Shown here: piece after piece, positions 46,895 to 57,759 of the stretch | Layout: each line of letters begins with the position of its first letter | Position numbering within the stretch: the stretch's first letter is position 1 | From: Bryopsis sp. KO-2023 | Lineage: Eukaryota; Chlorophyta; Ulvophyceae; Bryopsidales; Bryopsidaceae | Reading direction: 5' to 3' | Assembly: GCA_030272585.1 (NCBI GenBank) | Contig: BSYQ01000007.1 | Coordinates: 4,034,001-4,098,000, forward strand | DNA length: 64,000 bases | Made by a program: the position numbers and the translations under genes | The notes under the pieces: model-generated | Told to the model about the DNA's origin: nothing | Databases searched by the model: none | The model's input: only the letters and a program-made list of their open reading frames with translations

Positions 46895-49800
46895 ATGTCG
46901 CCAAAAATGACGCTCCGCAACAAGAAGACGGCCGGTGGGAAAAAGGGAGGTGGGACGGAGGGGGGAAAAGTGGACACCGCGAAGGGAAAGGGAAAAAAGG
47001 GACCGGCGTCGAAAGCGGAAGGAAACAAGGGACCAGCGTCAAAAGCGGGAGGAGAAAAGGCACCGGCGGCGGAAGCAGCGAGTTTGCCGCCGCCTCCACC
47101 GCCCATGGAAGCACCCACGGTGGACACGGTGGACATGGCGGACATGGATGTAAGGGTGTTGCAATTTTTTGTTGGTGAAAAAAAAAAATGTAATGAAATA
47201 ATGAAATTTCCAGAAAATCAATTTGAAGATATGTTTTGTATCCTTTCAATTTCACATCTGGAATTTATAGTATTTGTTTTTTATCCTTGCAATTGCACCT
47301 CTGGAATTTATGTTTTTTTGTTTTTTATCCTTGCAACTTCACATCTGCAATTTATAGTATTTATTTTTTATCCTTGCAACTTCACATCTGGAATTTATAA
47401 TATTTATTTTGTTACCAGGTGGACATATTTGGAGGTTCATCAGGGAACCTTCGAAAGAGGTTGAGGGATGTCGCTGATGAGAGGGAGGGGGAGGAGGACG
47501 AGGCCATGCAGAGGATGAAGGCGCCCCGGGCAACAGGACGACTGCAGCCATTAGAAGGGTTTTACGAAGGGGAACTGGATTTCCTTGATGACAGCCCGCC
47601 CCCATTCAGGCTGGGGACACTGCCACCACCCGTGGCGAAGCCGCGTCAAGGTTCTGCAGGAAAGGGCCCTTCAGGTTCAGAACCATCACAGACATCACAG
47701 GTGAGATAAAAGGAAAACATGGAAATGATAAGTTAAAGGTCGGGATGGGTTGCAAACATGATCCAACCACTGCATGGAAGTGGATGATTTAAAAACTGAA
47801 AATTGCTTTCCTTTCCCAAAAATCTTTGCCCTGGTCTTGGTCTGACCTGTCCAGACCGGAAAAACAACCGGTTCTGGACAGGAGTTGATGCCTGTCCAGA
47901 CAGGCAACAGCCTTTCCTAGGCAGGTAAAGCGCCTGTCCAGGCAGGTATGTCCTGTCCAGACCGGGTAAATAACCGGTTCTAGACAGGATGTGTTGCCTG
48001 TCCAGACAGGTATCTACCTGTTCTAGACAGGTATCAACCTGTTCTAGACAGGTTGTCTGCCTGTCTGGACAGGTCATATACCTGTCCGGACAGGCAAGTA
48101 ACTGTTCACATGTAATGCCTTCTTCATGCTAACTATTCTCTGTTTTCTTGTGTCCAGGGGGAAAGCAGGAAGAGGAGACCCTCGGCAAACGCCTGGGTCA
48201 AGCGCCTCTTCCTCAAGCCCGATGGCACCCTCCATAAAATCAGTGATTTTACGGAGGGTGGGGAGGTCACACAGAAGCTTGTTTGCAGGCTGTGTGACCT
48301 CCCCGTGAGTTACCACCGCAGTTCCCTCACGACTGCGAAGAACCACGCCAAGGGCCACCAACTGAGGACGGAGGAAGATATGCGGAAGAGGGAGGAAGCG
48401 GGATGGTAAGAAAAAGGGACCCAAAACACTGTTGAATGTGCTGAAAAAGAAACCCAAAACACTGTTGAATGTGCTGAAAAAGAAACCCAAAACACTGTTG
48501 AATGTGCTGAAAAAGGGACCCAAAACACTGTTGAATGTGCTGAAAAAGGGACCCAAAACACTGTTGAATGTGCTGAAAAAGAAACCCAAAACACTGTTGA
48601 ATGTGCATGTGAATCTGATGCATGGTGTCCAACAGAAACTGAAACAGGTATTATGTGTGTTGCAGGCCACGGGGCAACACCGACAGCACGTCGGGGGTGG
48701 TGGTCCACACGGTGGGGAGGGCCTGGAAACCGACGGAGCATGCATGGAAGGTAGCATGCAAGAAGCTGGCGGAGTAAGTGTGTTTGTTTGTTTGTTTGTT
48801 TGTTTGTTTTTGTCTTTGTCTTTGTCTTCGTTTTTGTTTTTGTGTTTGTTTTTGGTTTTGAATGTTCATGTGCATGTGTGCTTCAGGTGGGTGGCGGAGG
48901 AAGGGCTTCCCCTCTCATTGGGGGAGTCAGAAGGATTTCTGGGTTTTGCCCGCGCCCTGAACGGCCGGGCAGCCCGGATTTCCAGACGGTCGGTGGGGCG
49001 GAAGATGGAGGGGCTGTTCCACGAACGCCTGGCCCGGGTAGCCCAAGAAATCAAAGGCCACCGAGATTTGCAGCAGCAACCGGCCTTCACCGGGGATCTG
49101 TGGACATCACGGTGAGCATTGTGTCTTTGATAATTGGTAATCTGAATTGTTAACCATGCTGTTGTGTTTTGATTTGTTGTGATGTGTTTTGATTTGTTGT
49201 CATGTGTTTGATTCGATTTGCTGTGTTGTGTTTTGATTTGTTGTCATGTGTTTTGATTTGATTTGTTGTGTTTTGGTGTTGTGTTTTTGCAGGGCGGGTG
49301 ACAAGTACTTGACTGTCACCGCCCACGCCGTGGATGTCTCCACCAACCCCTGGCAGATGAAGGACTGGATGCTCGGGGTGTTCCACCTGGATGTGGAAAG
49401 GGCCACCTCCGCTGCAATCCAGCAGCTGGTGGAAGACCAGGTTCTCCCGAGCATCCAGTTGGAGGGGTACAGGCCCACCATCACCACCGATGCGGGAGCT
49501 AATATAGCAGCCGCATTTGACAAGTAAGTGAACCAACCAAAAGAAAAATACGGTGCTTGTTTGAAATTAAATGTAAGAAACAACCACAAGTTGAAATAGC
49601 ATGCAATGTGATGCCTGGAAACATGTCCACCTCCCCAAGGAAAAACAAAAGGAAAAATAAAAACACTTAAGAGTATGTGTGTAACAAATTGCAGCCGAAA
49701 CAGTCTCAACTGGGACTGGATGCGATGCTGCTGCCACATGCTCCACAATAGCATGACGGCTGCCCTCAGCACCGCTCCCATTGGAATTCAGGACAGCCTG

Positions 49801-51798
49801 AAAAAAGCTACGAGGCTGGTGGAGTATTTTTCAAGGTAAGGACATGAAATGAAAAAAGTTATGGAAGTGAACAATACTATAAGGGAATATTTTTTTTTTT
49901 TCTAAGTTGTTAGTGTGCATTGTGGAGGACCTGTCTGGACAGGTCTTTGTCCTGTCCAGAAAAGGTTAATGTCTGTCTAGAACAGGTTGATTCCTGTCCA
50001 GACCGGTTCATCACCTGTCAAGGACAGGACGTTTTGCCTGTCTGGACAGGAAGTTTTGCCTGTCTGGACAGGACAGACCTGTCTGGACCGGTTTATCACC
50101 TGTCCAGACAGGCAAAACTTCCTGTCCTTGACAGGTGATGAACCGGTCTGGACAGGAGAAGGACCTGTCCAGACAGGTCTATTGCCTGTCTGTTAAAGGT
50201 CAGATATGACGTTTGTTTCTTTGTTTTTTGTGTAGATCTACCACAGCCAGGTTCCAGCTCGACACCCTGCAAAGGGAGGACCTGGAGGGTCGAGGCCAGG
50301 AGGTGCCCACAGATTCGGAAGACGAGGTGGAGGTGGAGCTTGTGGAGGGAAATACAAACCCCCCCAAAGCCATCCTGAAGCTCAAAGTGCCCCAGGCCAC
50401 GAGGTGGAATAGCACCTACGCGATGGTGGAGAGGTATGTCATGTTGTTGGTCATTTCTTTTGTTGTTGTTTTTTTTTTCCTTTGTGTTTGTGTTTAACAT
50501 TGTTGTGCCTTGTGTGTAGGCTGCTGAAGCTGGAAAAACCGGTGCGTGCATGGCTGGATGCCCACCACACCCAACTGCCGGAAGGAGCGCTGGAAAGGGC
50601 GGACTGGTAGGCCTTCACATGAAGTCGTTTCGATGTAAATCCCAAGTAAACTATTTTCTTTAACCAATACAAGCGTACCTGTGGAGGGTAGAAAACAAAA
50701 TTGAATTAACATGTTGTTTATTATTCATCAACTGTGTTTGTTGTTGTGTTGTGTGATTTAGGGATGCATTAAGGGTGTGCGAAAAGGTGTTTGCGCCCGC
50801 CAAGGTGGTCTCTGACACGCTCGAGGCAGCAAAGCACACAACAGGAGGCATGGCGTTCCGAACCATGATGCGGCTGGCGGCACACCTGCGAGAAGGCAGC
50901 AAGGCACGAGATGCACCCCAGTTGGAGAAGGACATGATGAGGGTGGTGGCCCAATGCGTCTACACGAGGATGGACGACCCCAACTGGGTGTTTGCAGGGC
51001 TGGTGCTGGGGTACTTGGACACAAGTAAGTTTCTGTTCATTGTCTTTGGTTGTTTGTTTTGAACTCCACTAGAATCCACTAGAATCCACTGACATCCACT
51101 GACATCCACTTCTGTGGTGTTGTAGGAACACGGACGGACTTTAAGTCCTTGCAGGAGGCCTTCAAGTGGGGGCGGGATGACAGGTGGCAGAACGTCACGA
51201 GGGACTGGTCCACCCCAGAGGCATTGTGGAGCGAGGTGAGCAATCTGTTGTGTGTTGGTTGCTTTCCGTGTTTCTTGTTTTGCGTGCCTGTTTGTTTTTA
51301 TTCATATCTCCCTCCATTTTCTGGCGCTTCACTCGGTTTTTCTTTACAACTGAAATAGTCTTTTTTTTATGTTTCATACATCATCCAACCGATTGAAAAC
51401 CATGAAATCACAAAGAAGGAAGGGGGTGATCCATGTAACCGAAATCAGCATCCGAAAACAGAAAAGATCCTTAACTCCCTTATCCATATAAATCAGATCA
51501 GAGCGGTCATCCCCAGCAGGGATGTTATCAAGCATTCCCATGATGGATGTTGTTATTCTGCCAGGTTCGAGATGAAATTGTGGCCTTAATGGTCCAGAAG
51601 GCCGAGGCAGTTCAGGAGCGTGAGCAGGCGGCACCCCCAGCCCAACCTCGACAGAGTGACCCACGTGCAGATTTCCTGCAATTTGAAGACGAACAAGCAG
51701 AGGTGCGGACGGAGACTGATGCCCCAGCTGGGGGATTGTTGCTGACGGCTCCACCAGGGGGTGATGAAACAGAACAGGGGGGGGGCAGTGGGTGTTAG
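46895..51798 (+). CDS. hAT transposase, 12 visible exons, C terminus lost
   Basis: Exons by GT-AG borders and phase: 46895-47149, 47419-47700, 48156-48405, 48666-48773, 48887-49111, 49293-49523, 49695-49835, 50236-50433, 50520-50606, 50762-51024, 51126-51235 and 51565 onward. Exon 1 is basic, Gly/Lys/Ala-rich. Exon 3 encodes a BED-type finger (CRLC...NHAKGHQ). Exons 5-6 hold FTGDLWTSR and ITTDAGANIAAAF, the first two catalytic-acid regions of the DUF659/hAT core. Exon 7 has RCCCHMLHNSM, and exon 8 RWNSTY, a hAT signature. After that an all-helical region follows. The C-terminal dimerisation domain is missing because D2 inserts at 51793; the TAG read at 51796-51798 belongs to the D2 LTR. The exons themselves look undamaged. 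Confidence 0.85.
47836..48110. repeat. Palindromic CCTGTC/GACAGG array in hAT intron 2
   Basis: At least ten copies of motifs like cctgtccagacagg and ttctagacagg in 275 bp, the same family as the subterminal array, inside an intron. Confidence 0.8.
48226..48304. repeat. Two adjacent hairpins in the BED-finger exon
   Basis: 48226-48260 is a near-perfect palindrome (17-bp arms, one mismatch, centre at 48243). 48260-48274 and 48290-48304 are perfect 15-bp inverted arms (ggggaggtcacacag) with a 15-nt loop. Both lie within coding sequence. Confidence 0.85.
48413..48608. repeat. 33-bp minisatellite in hAT intron 3
   Basis: About six tandem copies of a unit aaacactgttgaatgtgctg + aaaagnnacccaa. 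Its open frame on the plus strand is an artefact of the unit length being a multiple of three. Confidence 0.85.
49929..50200. repeat. CCTGTC/GACAGG array with 59-bp inverted repeat in hAT intron 7
   Basis: Arms 49992-50050 and 50099-50157 are inverted copies with one mismatch and a 48-bp loop, built of the same motif found at the transposon ends. The intron RNA could fold into a long hairpin. Confidence 0.85.
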
Positions 51799-51966
51799 GT
51801 CCCTGTAGGTTTTAGTGAGTCGTTGCTGAAGTTGAGACTGGGGTCACACACTTTCACAAACCAGAGAATTAATTTTACAAGTGTTCTCTCTGAACTTAAC
51901 CCCCTAGAACCCGTACTAACCCGTACTACACACTCGTACTGCAAAATGAGTGCGATCAACGTATCA
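51793..51966 (-). mobile_element. Element D2 3' LTR (174 bp)
   Basis: Appears identical to both D LTRs; followed by the C-run that is the minus-strand polypurine tract. Confidence 0.94.
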
Positions 51967-52104
51967 ACTACTCCCCCCCCCCCCCAAAGGGTGTCCACAC
52001 CCGTAGAAGAACCCAAAAAGAAAGAAAAAGAAAAGAAAAGAAAACCCCCAAGGAAAAACTGTCTCTGTCCGGCTCTGACGCTCTGGCTCTGGCTCCGCGC
52101 TCTC

Positions 52105-53973
52105 TCACTCTGTCTCTGAGTCCAAGCCCTCGAGATCCCACATCGTTCGTAGGATGTATGTCAGCCGGGATCCAAGCTCCTTGACACCGGTTTTCGAGGG
52201 GAAGGCTGCGGATTTGACCCGACACACCTGACATGGTAAGGTGAGCTGATCAGTGGTGGCCGGGGATGGAAGCGATGGGAGCGGAAGGAAATCCTCCGCA
52301 CGTTTCCCGAGGCGAAGATGCTCCGCGGTCATATCGAGCGGCCGGATACTTTTATCCGCGAGCCACCGATTGATGACCCGATCCATTACATGATGATGGG
52401 GCCAGTGTGTAGGGCAAACGTAGTGTGCCCCACAACTGGTTTTTACCCCGACACCATGTTGCGTTCCCGCGCAGTAATAGCACTTCGTTCCCGCGAGTGC
52501 TGGATCGTGCGTGCCTTTGATCTTCTTGAGCGCTGCACGCAACTCTTTCGCGTCCTTCGCGCGTGTGCGTTTCTTCCCCCGCTTGGTGCTTTTCTCCGCG
52601 CCCTTTTTGTCCGCTTCCTTCACTTTTCCCGCATCCGCCTGAGTTGACGGCTCCCCTTTCTTGGTTTCAGCGGTTGTCTTTTTCTCCGCGTCCGCCTTCT
52701 TTTGTTTTCCCGCGTCCGCATGTGTTTTCTCCGCGTCCGCCTTTTGTTTTTCTGCAGCCGCCTTTTTCTCCGCATGTGTTTTCTCCGCGTCCGCCTGTTG
52801 TTTTTCCGCGGCCGCCTTTTTCTCCGCGGCTGCTTTCTTTTTCTCCGCAAGTGCTTTGAGCATTGCTGCTTTGACGAGTGCTTTTGTTTGTGCGTCCTCC
52901 GCGCTCAGCGGTGGTTTTGAACCTGTCGGTTCTTCCGCTATGACGTCTTCGTTGTCGTCATCGTCAAGGGAACTCTGGGGTGGTTTCGCCAACTGCTGTG
53001 AGATATTTTCCGCTGCCCCGTCTATCCGGCTCAACCAGTCGTTCACTTGGTCCAAATTGTGCGCCTTCGTAAGGTCTACGTTTGTGATGGTTATCTCTTT
53101 GACCTTATGCATATCGACCTGATCTTTTATCCGGCCATCCCTCACCAACTGCGCCTGTGTTTTCGCGGTGTCCAGACGTACTCCCACGAGTCCGTGTGAG
53201 AAACTCGCGAGTGACTGCGGAATGTCCATGAGGCTGGCCCGAAGCCGGCTGACCTCAACCTTGGACGCCACCAACTCGGACATTATCACGCGGGCAGTCG
53301 TGCTGCTGCAGAAATTGTCTCCTTTTTCCGCCTTGGCGAGAGCTGCTTTTGTGGCCGCCAGCTCTTTTTGGACCGTGGCGAGGTGCTTGTAGCGTTTCTC
53401 CGCCTCGCTGATGAGCTGCTTGTTTTCCTTGTGATACCATTCGGTATCCGCCTGAGCTTTGGTGGCTGTTTTCCGGGAGAGGGCCAGATCGGTGGTCAGC
53501 TGGGTGATTTCCTTTGCTTTCGCGGAAATTTCTTGATTCCGCGCGGAAATGGTTTGATCCTTTGCGGAATTTTCTTCCTCTTTCGCGGATAACTCTCTTT
53601 TGATGGTCTTGAGTTCTGCTTCCGCACCGCGGGCTTTCACTTGAGCATCACTCAACTGCTGTTGAAGAGCCCGGTATCGATTTGTCCAATCCGCCTCCAG
53701 CTTAGTTTTTTCCGCCGCCCTTTCCTCTTTTGTTTCCCGGAGTTCCGCCGCCAGCTCACAGATTTCCGCCTCCTGCTCATCTCTTTTTGTCACACCCTCC
53801 TGAAGCTTCTTGTGTAACTTTTCGTAATCCGCCGCCACATTTGCATGTGCTTCCACCGCCTCAGTTCCAGATTCTAAGGCTTCCGCGAGCTCCGTTTCCA
53901 AGGCCTCTGCCTTTGCTTTCCACTCATCCCTCTGCTGACGGAGTCGCTCCAAATGCTCGGATGTTCCAGACAT
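52105..53973 (-). CDS. Element D2 ORF3: coiled-coil protein with RING-like array
   Basis: 622 residues, same length and start as D ORF3, with scattered substitutions in the coiled coil (for example VEAHANVAADYEKLHKK for VELHANVAADYEKLHTK) but the eight array Cys/His kept. A TATAAA on the minus strand lies at 54086-54091, 118 nt before the ATG. The frame stayed open while the rest of the element was truncated. Confidence 0.88.
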   Translation of the reverse strand: MSGTSEHLERLRQQRDEWKAKAEALETELAEALESGTEAVEAHANVAADYEKLHKKLQEGVTKRDEQEAEICELAAELRETKEERAAEKTKLEADWTNRYRALQQQLSDAQVKARGAEAELKTIKRELSAKEEENSAKDQTISARNQEISAKAKEITQLTTDLALSRKTATKAQADTEWYHKENKQLISEAEKRYKHLATVQKELAATKAALAKAEKGDNFCSSTTARVIMSELVASKVEVSRLRASLMDIPQSLASFSHGLVGVRLDTAKTQAQLVRDGRIKDQVDMHKVKEITITNVDLTKAHNLDQVNDWLSRIDGAAENISQQLAKPPQSSLDDDDNEDVIAEEPTGSKPPLSAEDAQTKALVKAAMLKALAEKKKAAAEKKAAAEKQQADAEKTHAEKKAAAEKQKADAEKTHADAGKQKKADAEKKTTAETKKGEPSTQADAGKVKEADKKGAEKSTKRGKKRTRAKDAKELRAALKKIKGTHDPALAGTKCYYCAGTQHGVGVKTSCGAHYVCPTHWPHHHVMDRVINRWLADKSIRPLDMTAEHLRLGKRAEDFLPLPSLPSPATTDQLTLPCQVCRVKSAAFPSKTGVKELGSRLTYILRTMWDLEGLDSETE

Positions 53974-54294
53974 TTTTATGCAAATGCTTTTAATGTTTTG
54001 CTCTGGTGGCGGTTGCTTCTGAAGGTTCAGTGCGCTCGGCGTAAACTTTTGACGAAATAGGGCTGGAGGGTTGCAGCCTAGCTAGTTTATACAAGTGATA
54101 GAGTCACTCACTTGTCACTGATGGAAGACTTCCTCTATTGAGTGTCGTCTCATCCAAGGTTCTAGCCCGCTTTGATATTACCCTCGCTATCTTGACTCAG
54201 CTCTCTGTAGCTCGCTCTTAGATGTATTTGATTATGGGTGAACTGATACCAACACATCAACCATCGTTCCCTTCCCCATATCAACCTGTATCAT
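53974..54294 (-). other. Element D2 spacer between pol and ORF3
   Basis: 321 bp, noncoding, near-identical to 25941-26262, including the TATA box. Confidence 0.5.
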
Positions 54295-56948
54295 CTAAAG
54301 AGGTTGTTTCCGCCGCCTTGTCCGCCTTCCTTCCCGCTTAGAGCGGATTTCCTCTTTGGTCGGCAAGCGCGTGCGGTTTTTGAGATACTCTGCCAAGATA
54401 TCGCTGGCATTGGCCAGGTGGGCTTCTGGCTCCCAGGTGGCTTCCATCAAATCATAGCCCTTCCACAGAATCAAGTACTCCCGACGGTTGGGTGTGCCTC
54501 GATCCCGCAGAATACGCTCGACCTCATATTCAATGGCGCCATCCACCAACTCCCCTTCGGGAGGTTCCACCTCCCGCTCATCATCTTCTGACAAGCGGTT
54601 GTATGCCTTCAGCTTGGAGACATGGAAGGTAGAATGAATAGTCCAATGGGGTGGTAGTTGCAGGCGATAAGCGACTGTGGATATCGCTTTGTCCACTTTG
54701 AATGGCCCGACAAACCTCCGGCGGATTTTTGGTGGGATCTTTTGCAAGGATTGCAGCGGAATAAATGTACTCCGCACCAAAACTTCATCCCCTTCTTTGA
54801 AGATTACTTCCCGCCGCCGTTTGTTCGCTTGGACACACATCCGCTCTTGTGCGGTTGCATACTGCTGCTTTGCCTGCTGCAGTTGCTCGTCCATTCGTTT
54901 CACCATTTCGGTTGCCATTTCGGACTCTTCTTTCGCCGTTAACTTTTTCTGCACGGTAATTTGTCCCATATGCTGCCCATACAACAAGTGTGCTGGGGCA
55001 TAGCCGGTTGACACATTGCGGGAGTTGTTGGCAGCAAATTCCGCTGTCGCCAAGAAATCAACCCAGCGGTCTGGATACCGCTCCACATAAGGCCGCAAAA
55101 AGTCTTCCAACACCCGAATAGTAACCTCTGACTGCCCATCTGTTTGTGGGTGGTAGGCTGTGCTCATTCGGAGTTGGGTTCCCAGAAGTGAAAATAAAGA
55201 CCGCCAGAAGGAACTTGTGAATCTGGGGTCTCGATCGGAAATTATCACTTTGGGGAGGCCATAGTGTTTGTATATTTTGTCCACAAACAACTTAGCATAT
55301 TCCGGGGCGGTTATTTCCTTAGTGCAGGGTGCGAAGCGAACGTACTTGGTTAACCGATCAACAAATACCGCGATGGCGGTGAACCCACGTGACTTTGGTA
55401 AATCAGTCACGAGGTCAGTGGTGATCTGTTCCCACTTTGTTGTCGGTATTGGGAGTGGATGCAGAAGCCCTTTCTGCTTCGTCGTATCAGCTTTTGTCCG
55501 CTGACAGACAGGGCATGTCCGCACGTATGCTTGGACATCCTTTCCTACTCCTTTCCACCAGTAGTATCGCTGTAGCACATCCAATGTCCGGGCGGCACCT
55601 GCGTGACCAGCGCTCGGAACATCATGGAACTCCCCCATAACCTTTTTCCGGTATCCATTTGGAACCACTAGTACTTTGTCTGAGGTGGGAGTTGCTTGAT
55701 AGTACAACCAGCCATCCTCGAACGAAAGTTTCGTGGGTTTACCCGCTTGAATTTTCGTGACTTCCGCCTGCAGTTTTTGATCTGCTGCAATAGCGGTCTT
55801 CCATGCATCCGCTTCATCCACCACCCAGGCGGACAAAGCATGAATTTGATCCTGTGAATCAGGAAGGCTTCGGGATAACGCATCCGCCAGTACATTGGCT
55901 TTACCAGGCACATAGACGATTTTTGGATCGATGGAATCAAAATACCCTGACGTATACCATCGGGATTGTGTCCGCGACATTTTAGCTTGGGTCATGAAGT
56001 GGGTTATCGGCTGATGGTCTGTCATAACCGTAACCTCCCCAGGCGCTCCTTCGAGGTAATGCCGCCATTGGCTGAGCGCATATGCTACAGCCCCCAGCTC
56101 CCGCTCATATGCGGAATATCGTGTCTCAGCTGGTTTTAATCGTCTTGAAAGGTAGGCTATTGGCTGTAGCCCCTTTCCATGGTCCTGACACAGAACTGCT
56201 CCATATGCAGTTCCTGATGCGTCCGTTATTACGGTGTACCTAAGAAGCGGATCGGGTAGGAGAAGTATGGGGGTGCGGGTGATCTTTTGCTTGAGTTTGC
56301 TGAAGGCTTCGCGCTGAATAGGCCCCCATGTCCACACATGATTCTTCTTGATCAGATCATGTAAGGGTCCTGCAATCCGCGCAAACTCTGGTATAAACTT
56401 ACGATAGTAAGATACCATGCCCAGAAAACTTCGCACATCCCCAACTGAGCTCAACTCCTTCCATTCTTGAATAGCCCGCACTTTATCACTCATTGGTTGC
56501 AGGCCTTTCCCTGACAAATGATATCCCAGATAATCGGTCTCGCTGACCCCCACTTCACACTTGCTCGCTTTCGCGTAGAGCTTGTGTTTGTGTAACCGCT
56601 CGAATACCTGTTTCAAATGATCGACATGTTCTTCCACTGAATTGGAAAACACCAGAATGTCGTCAATGAACACAACCACAAAGTGGTCCAAAAACTCCCC
56701 CAACAAATCCTGCACCATAGTTTGAAACTGGGCCGGACAGTTGGACATTCCGAAGGGACAAACGAGGAACTCGAAATGCCCGTATCGTGTGCGGAATGCA
56801 GTTTTTGGGGTATCCTTTGGCCGGACTGGAAATTGCCAGTAGCCCGAGCGGAGGTCGATCTTGGTGTAGATCTTCGCTTTAGCGAGCCGGTCCATTAACT
56901 CTTCGGGGAGCGGAAGTGGATAGCGGTTTTTTATCGTGTAGTGGTTGA
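54295..56948 (-). pseudogene. Element D2 pol, 5'-truncated (RT through chromodomain)
   Basis: Reads in one frame from the RT fingers/palm (after ...NHYTIKNRYPLP) through FIDD, RNase H, integrase D,D,E and chromodomain to the stop, almost residue for residue as in D. The ATG at 56895 is inside RT and not a genuine start. Protease and the N-terminal RT are gone. Confidence 0.93.
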
Positions 56949-57759
56949 CAGACCTGGGCCCGACCGGACCGGCAGCGAAAAACCGGTCCGGTCCGGTCCA
57001 ACCTGTCCATGGACCGGGTGACCTGTCCGGTCCTGTCCGGTCCAGCGAAAAAACGCCGGTCCTTGCAAGACCGGACAGGTTGTGACCTGTCCGGTCCTGT
57101 CCACTCCGGTCCAGTCAACCTCGGAAATCTGCAGAAATCTGGACCGGTTTTCTGACAGATTTTCCGTTTTTAGACAGGTCACACCCACATTTCGCCTTTA
57201 TTAGACCGGCGATGTGACCTGTCTAAAACCGGAACGACCCTGTCTTGACAGGGTTGTTCTCCTGTTTTAGACCGGCTCCAGGTCGGTCTGGACAGGTGGG
57301 CTGCCTGTCCAGACCGACCTGGAGCCTGTCTAGAACATGTCGCACAATTAAGCACTTTTAACGTGCTAATTGTGTATCAATTGAATCAGTTCTCAGTCGG
57401 TTAACACATTAAAAAGTGCTTAATTGTGTGACCTGTTCTAGACAGGTGCCAGGTCGGTCTAAAACAGGTCACATTGGGCGTCACATCGGTCTAAAACAGG
57501 GTCACACCGGTCTAAAACAGGTCACACGAGTATGACCGTACTAGACAGGCGACAACCTGTCTGGAAAGGTCAAATCCGGTCTAGAAAGGTCAAATCCGGT
57601 CTAGAAAAGGTGGCCTTTACTAGACCGGATTTGACCTTTCTTGGACCGGAGTTGACCTTTCCAGACCGGAGTTGACCTGTCTAAGAAAGGTCAAATCCGG
57701 TCCAGAAAGTGGTTGCCGGTCCTGTCCGGTCCGGTCCAACGGGTCGGCGCCCAGGTCTG
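56949..57759. mobile_element. Short non-autonomous hAT element
   Basis: 811 bp from CAGACCTGGGC to GCCCAGGTCTG, with the first ~55 bp matching the large hAT at 46332. The interior has no transposase; it is full of CCTGTC/GACAGG motifs and has a central inverted repeat (cacaattaagcactttt near 57343, and its inverse near 57412-57432). The flanking octamers differ (gtggttga on the left, cacacgac on the right), so it is not a simple insertion at this site. Confidence 0.8.

Larger units (their letters stand above)
46332..51792 (+). mobile_element. hAT DNA transposon (autonomous type), right part missing
   Basis: Starts with CAGACCTGGGC, the inverse of the GCCCAGGTCTG end at 57749-57759. It carries a multi-exon transposase gene and a subterminal array of CCTGTC/GACAGG and accggtcc motifs (46370-46770). 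D2 inserts at 51793, before the transposase C terminus. The 8 bp before it are gtcgtcag (46324-46331); no matching copy is found on the far side. Confidence 0.85.
51793..56948 (-). mobile_element. Element D2: second, truncated copy of D inserted in the hAT gene
   Basis: Minus strand; the 3' LTR, ORF3 and the 3' two-thirds of pol are present and nearly identical to D. It breaks off inside RT at 56948, where a hAT end begins. The gag and 5' LTR are missing. The five bases outside the LTR are gtggg, with no partner to compare. Confidence 0.93.

Noticed and set aside
48432..49115. Plus-strand ORF with KKKPKTLLNVL repeats
   Set aside because: It reads through a 33-bp intronic minisatellite and then an exon in the wrong frame; the unit length (multiple of three) keeps it open.
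47836..50200. CRISPR-like arrays of short palindromic repeats
   Set aside because: Spacing is irregular, repeats vary and lie in introns of a eukaryotic hAT gene; no cas genes or leader.
54295..56895. ATG at 56895 as the start of a separate D2 gene
   Set aside because: It is an internal Met of RT; the frame continues upstream to the hAT junction.
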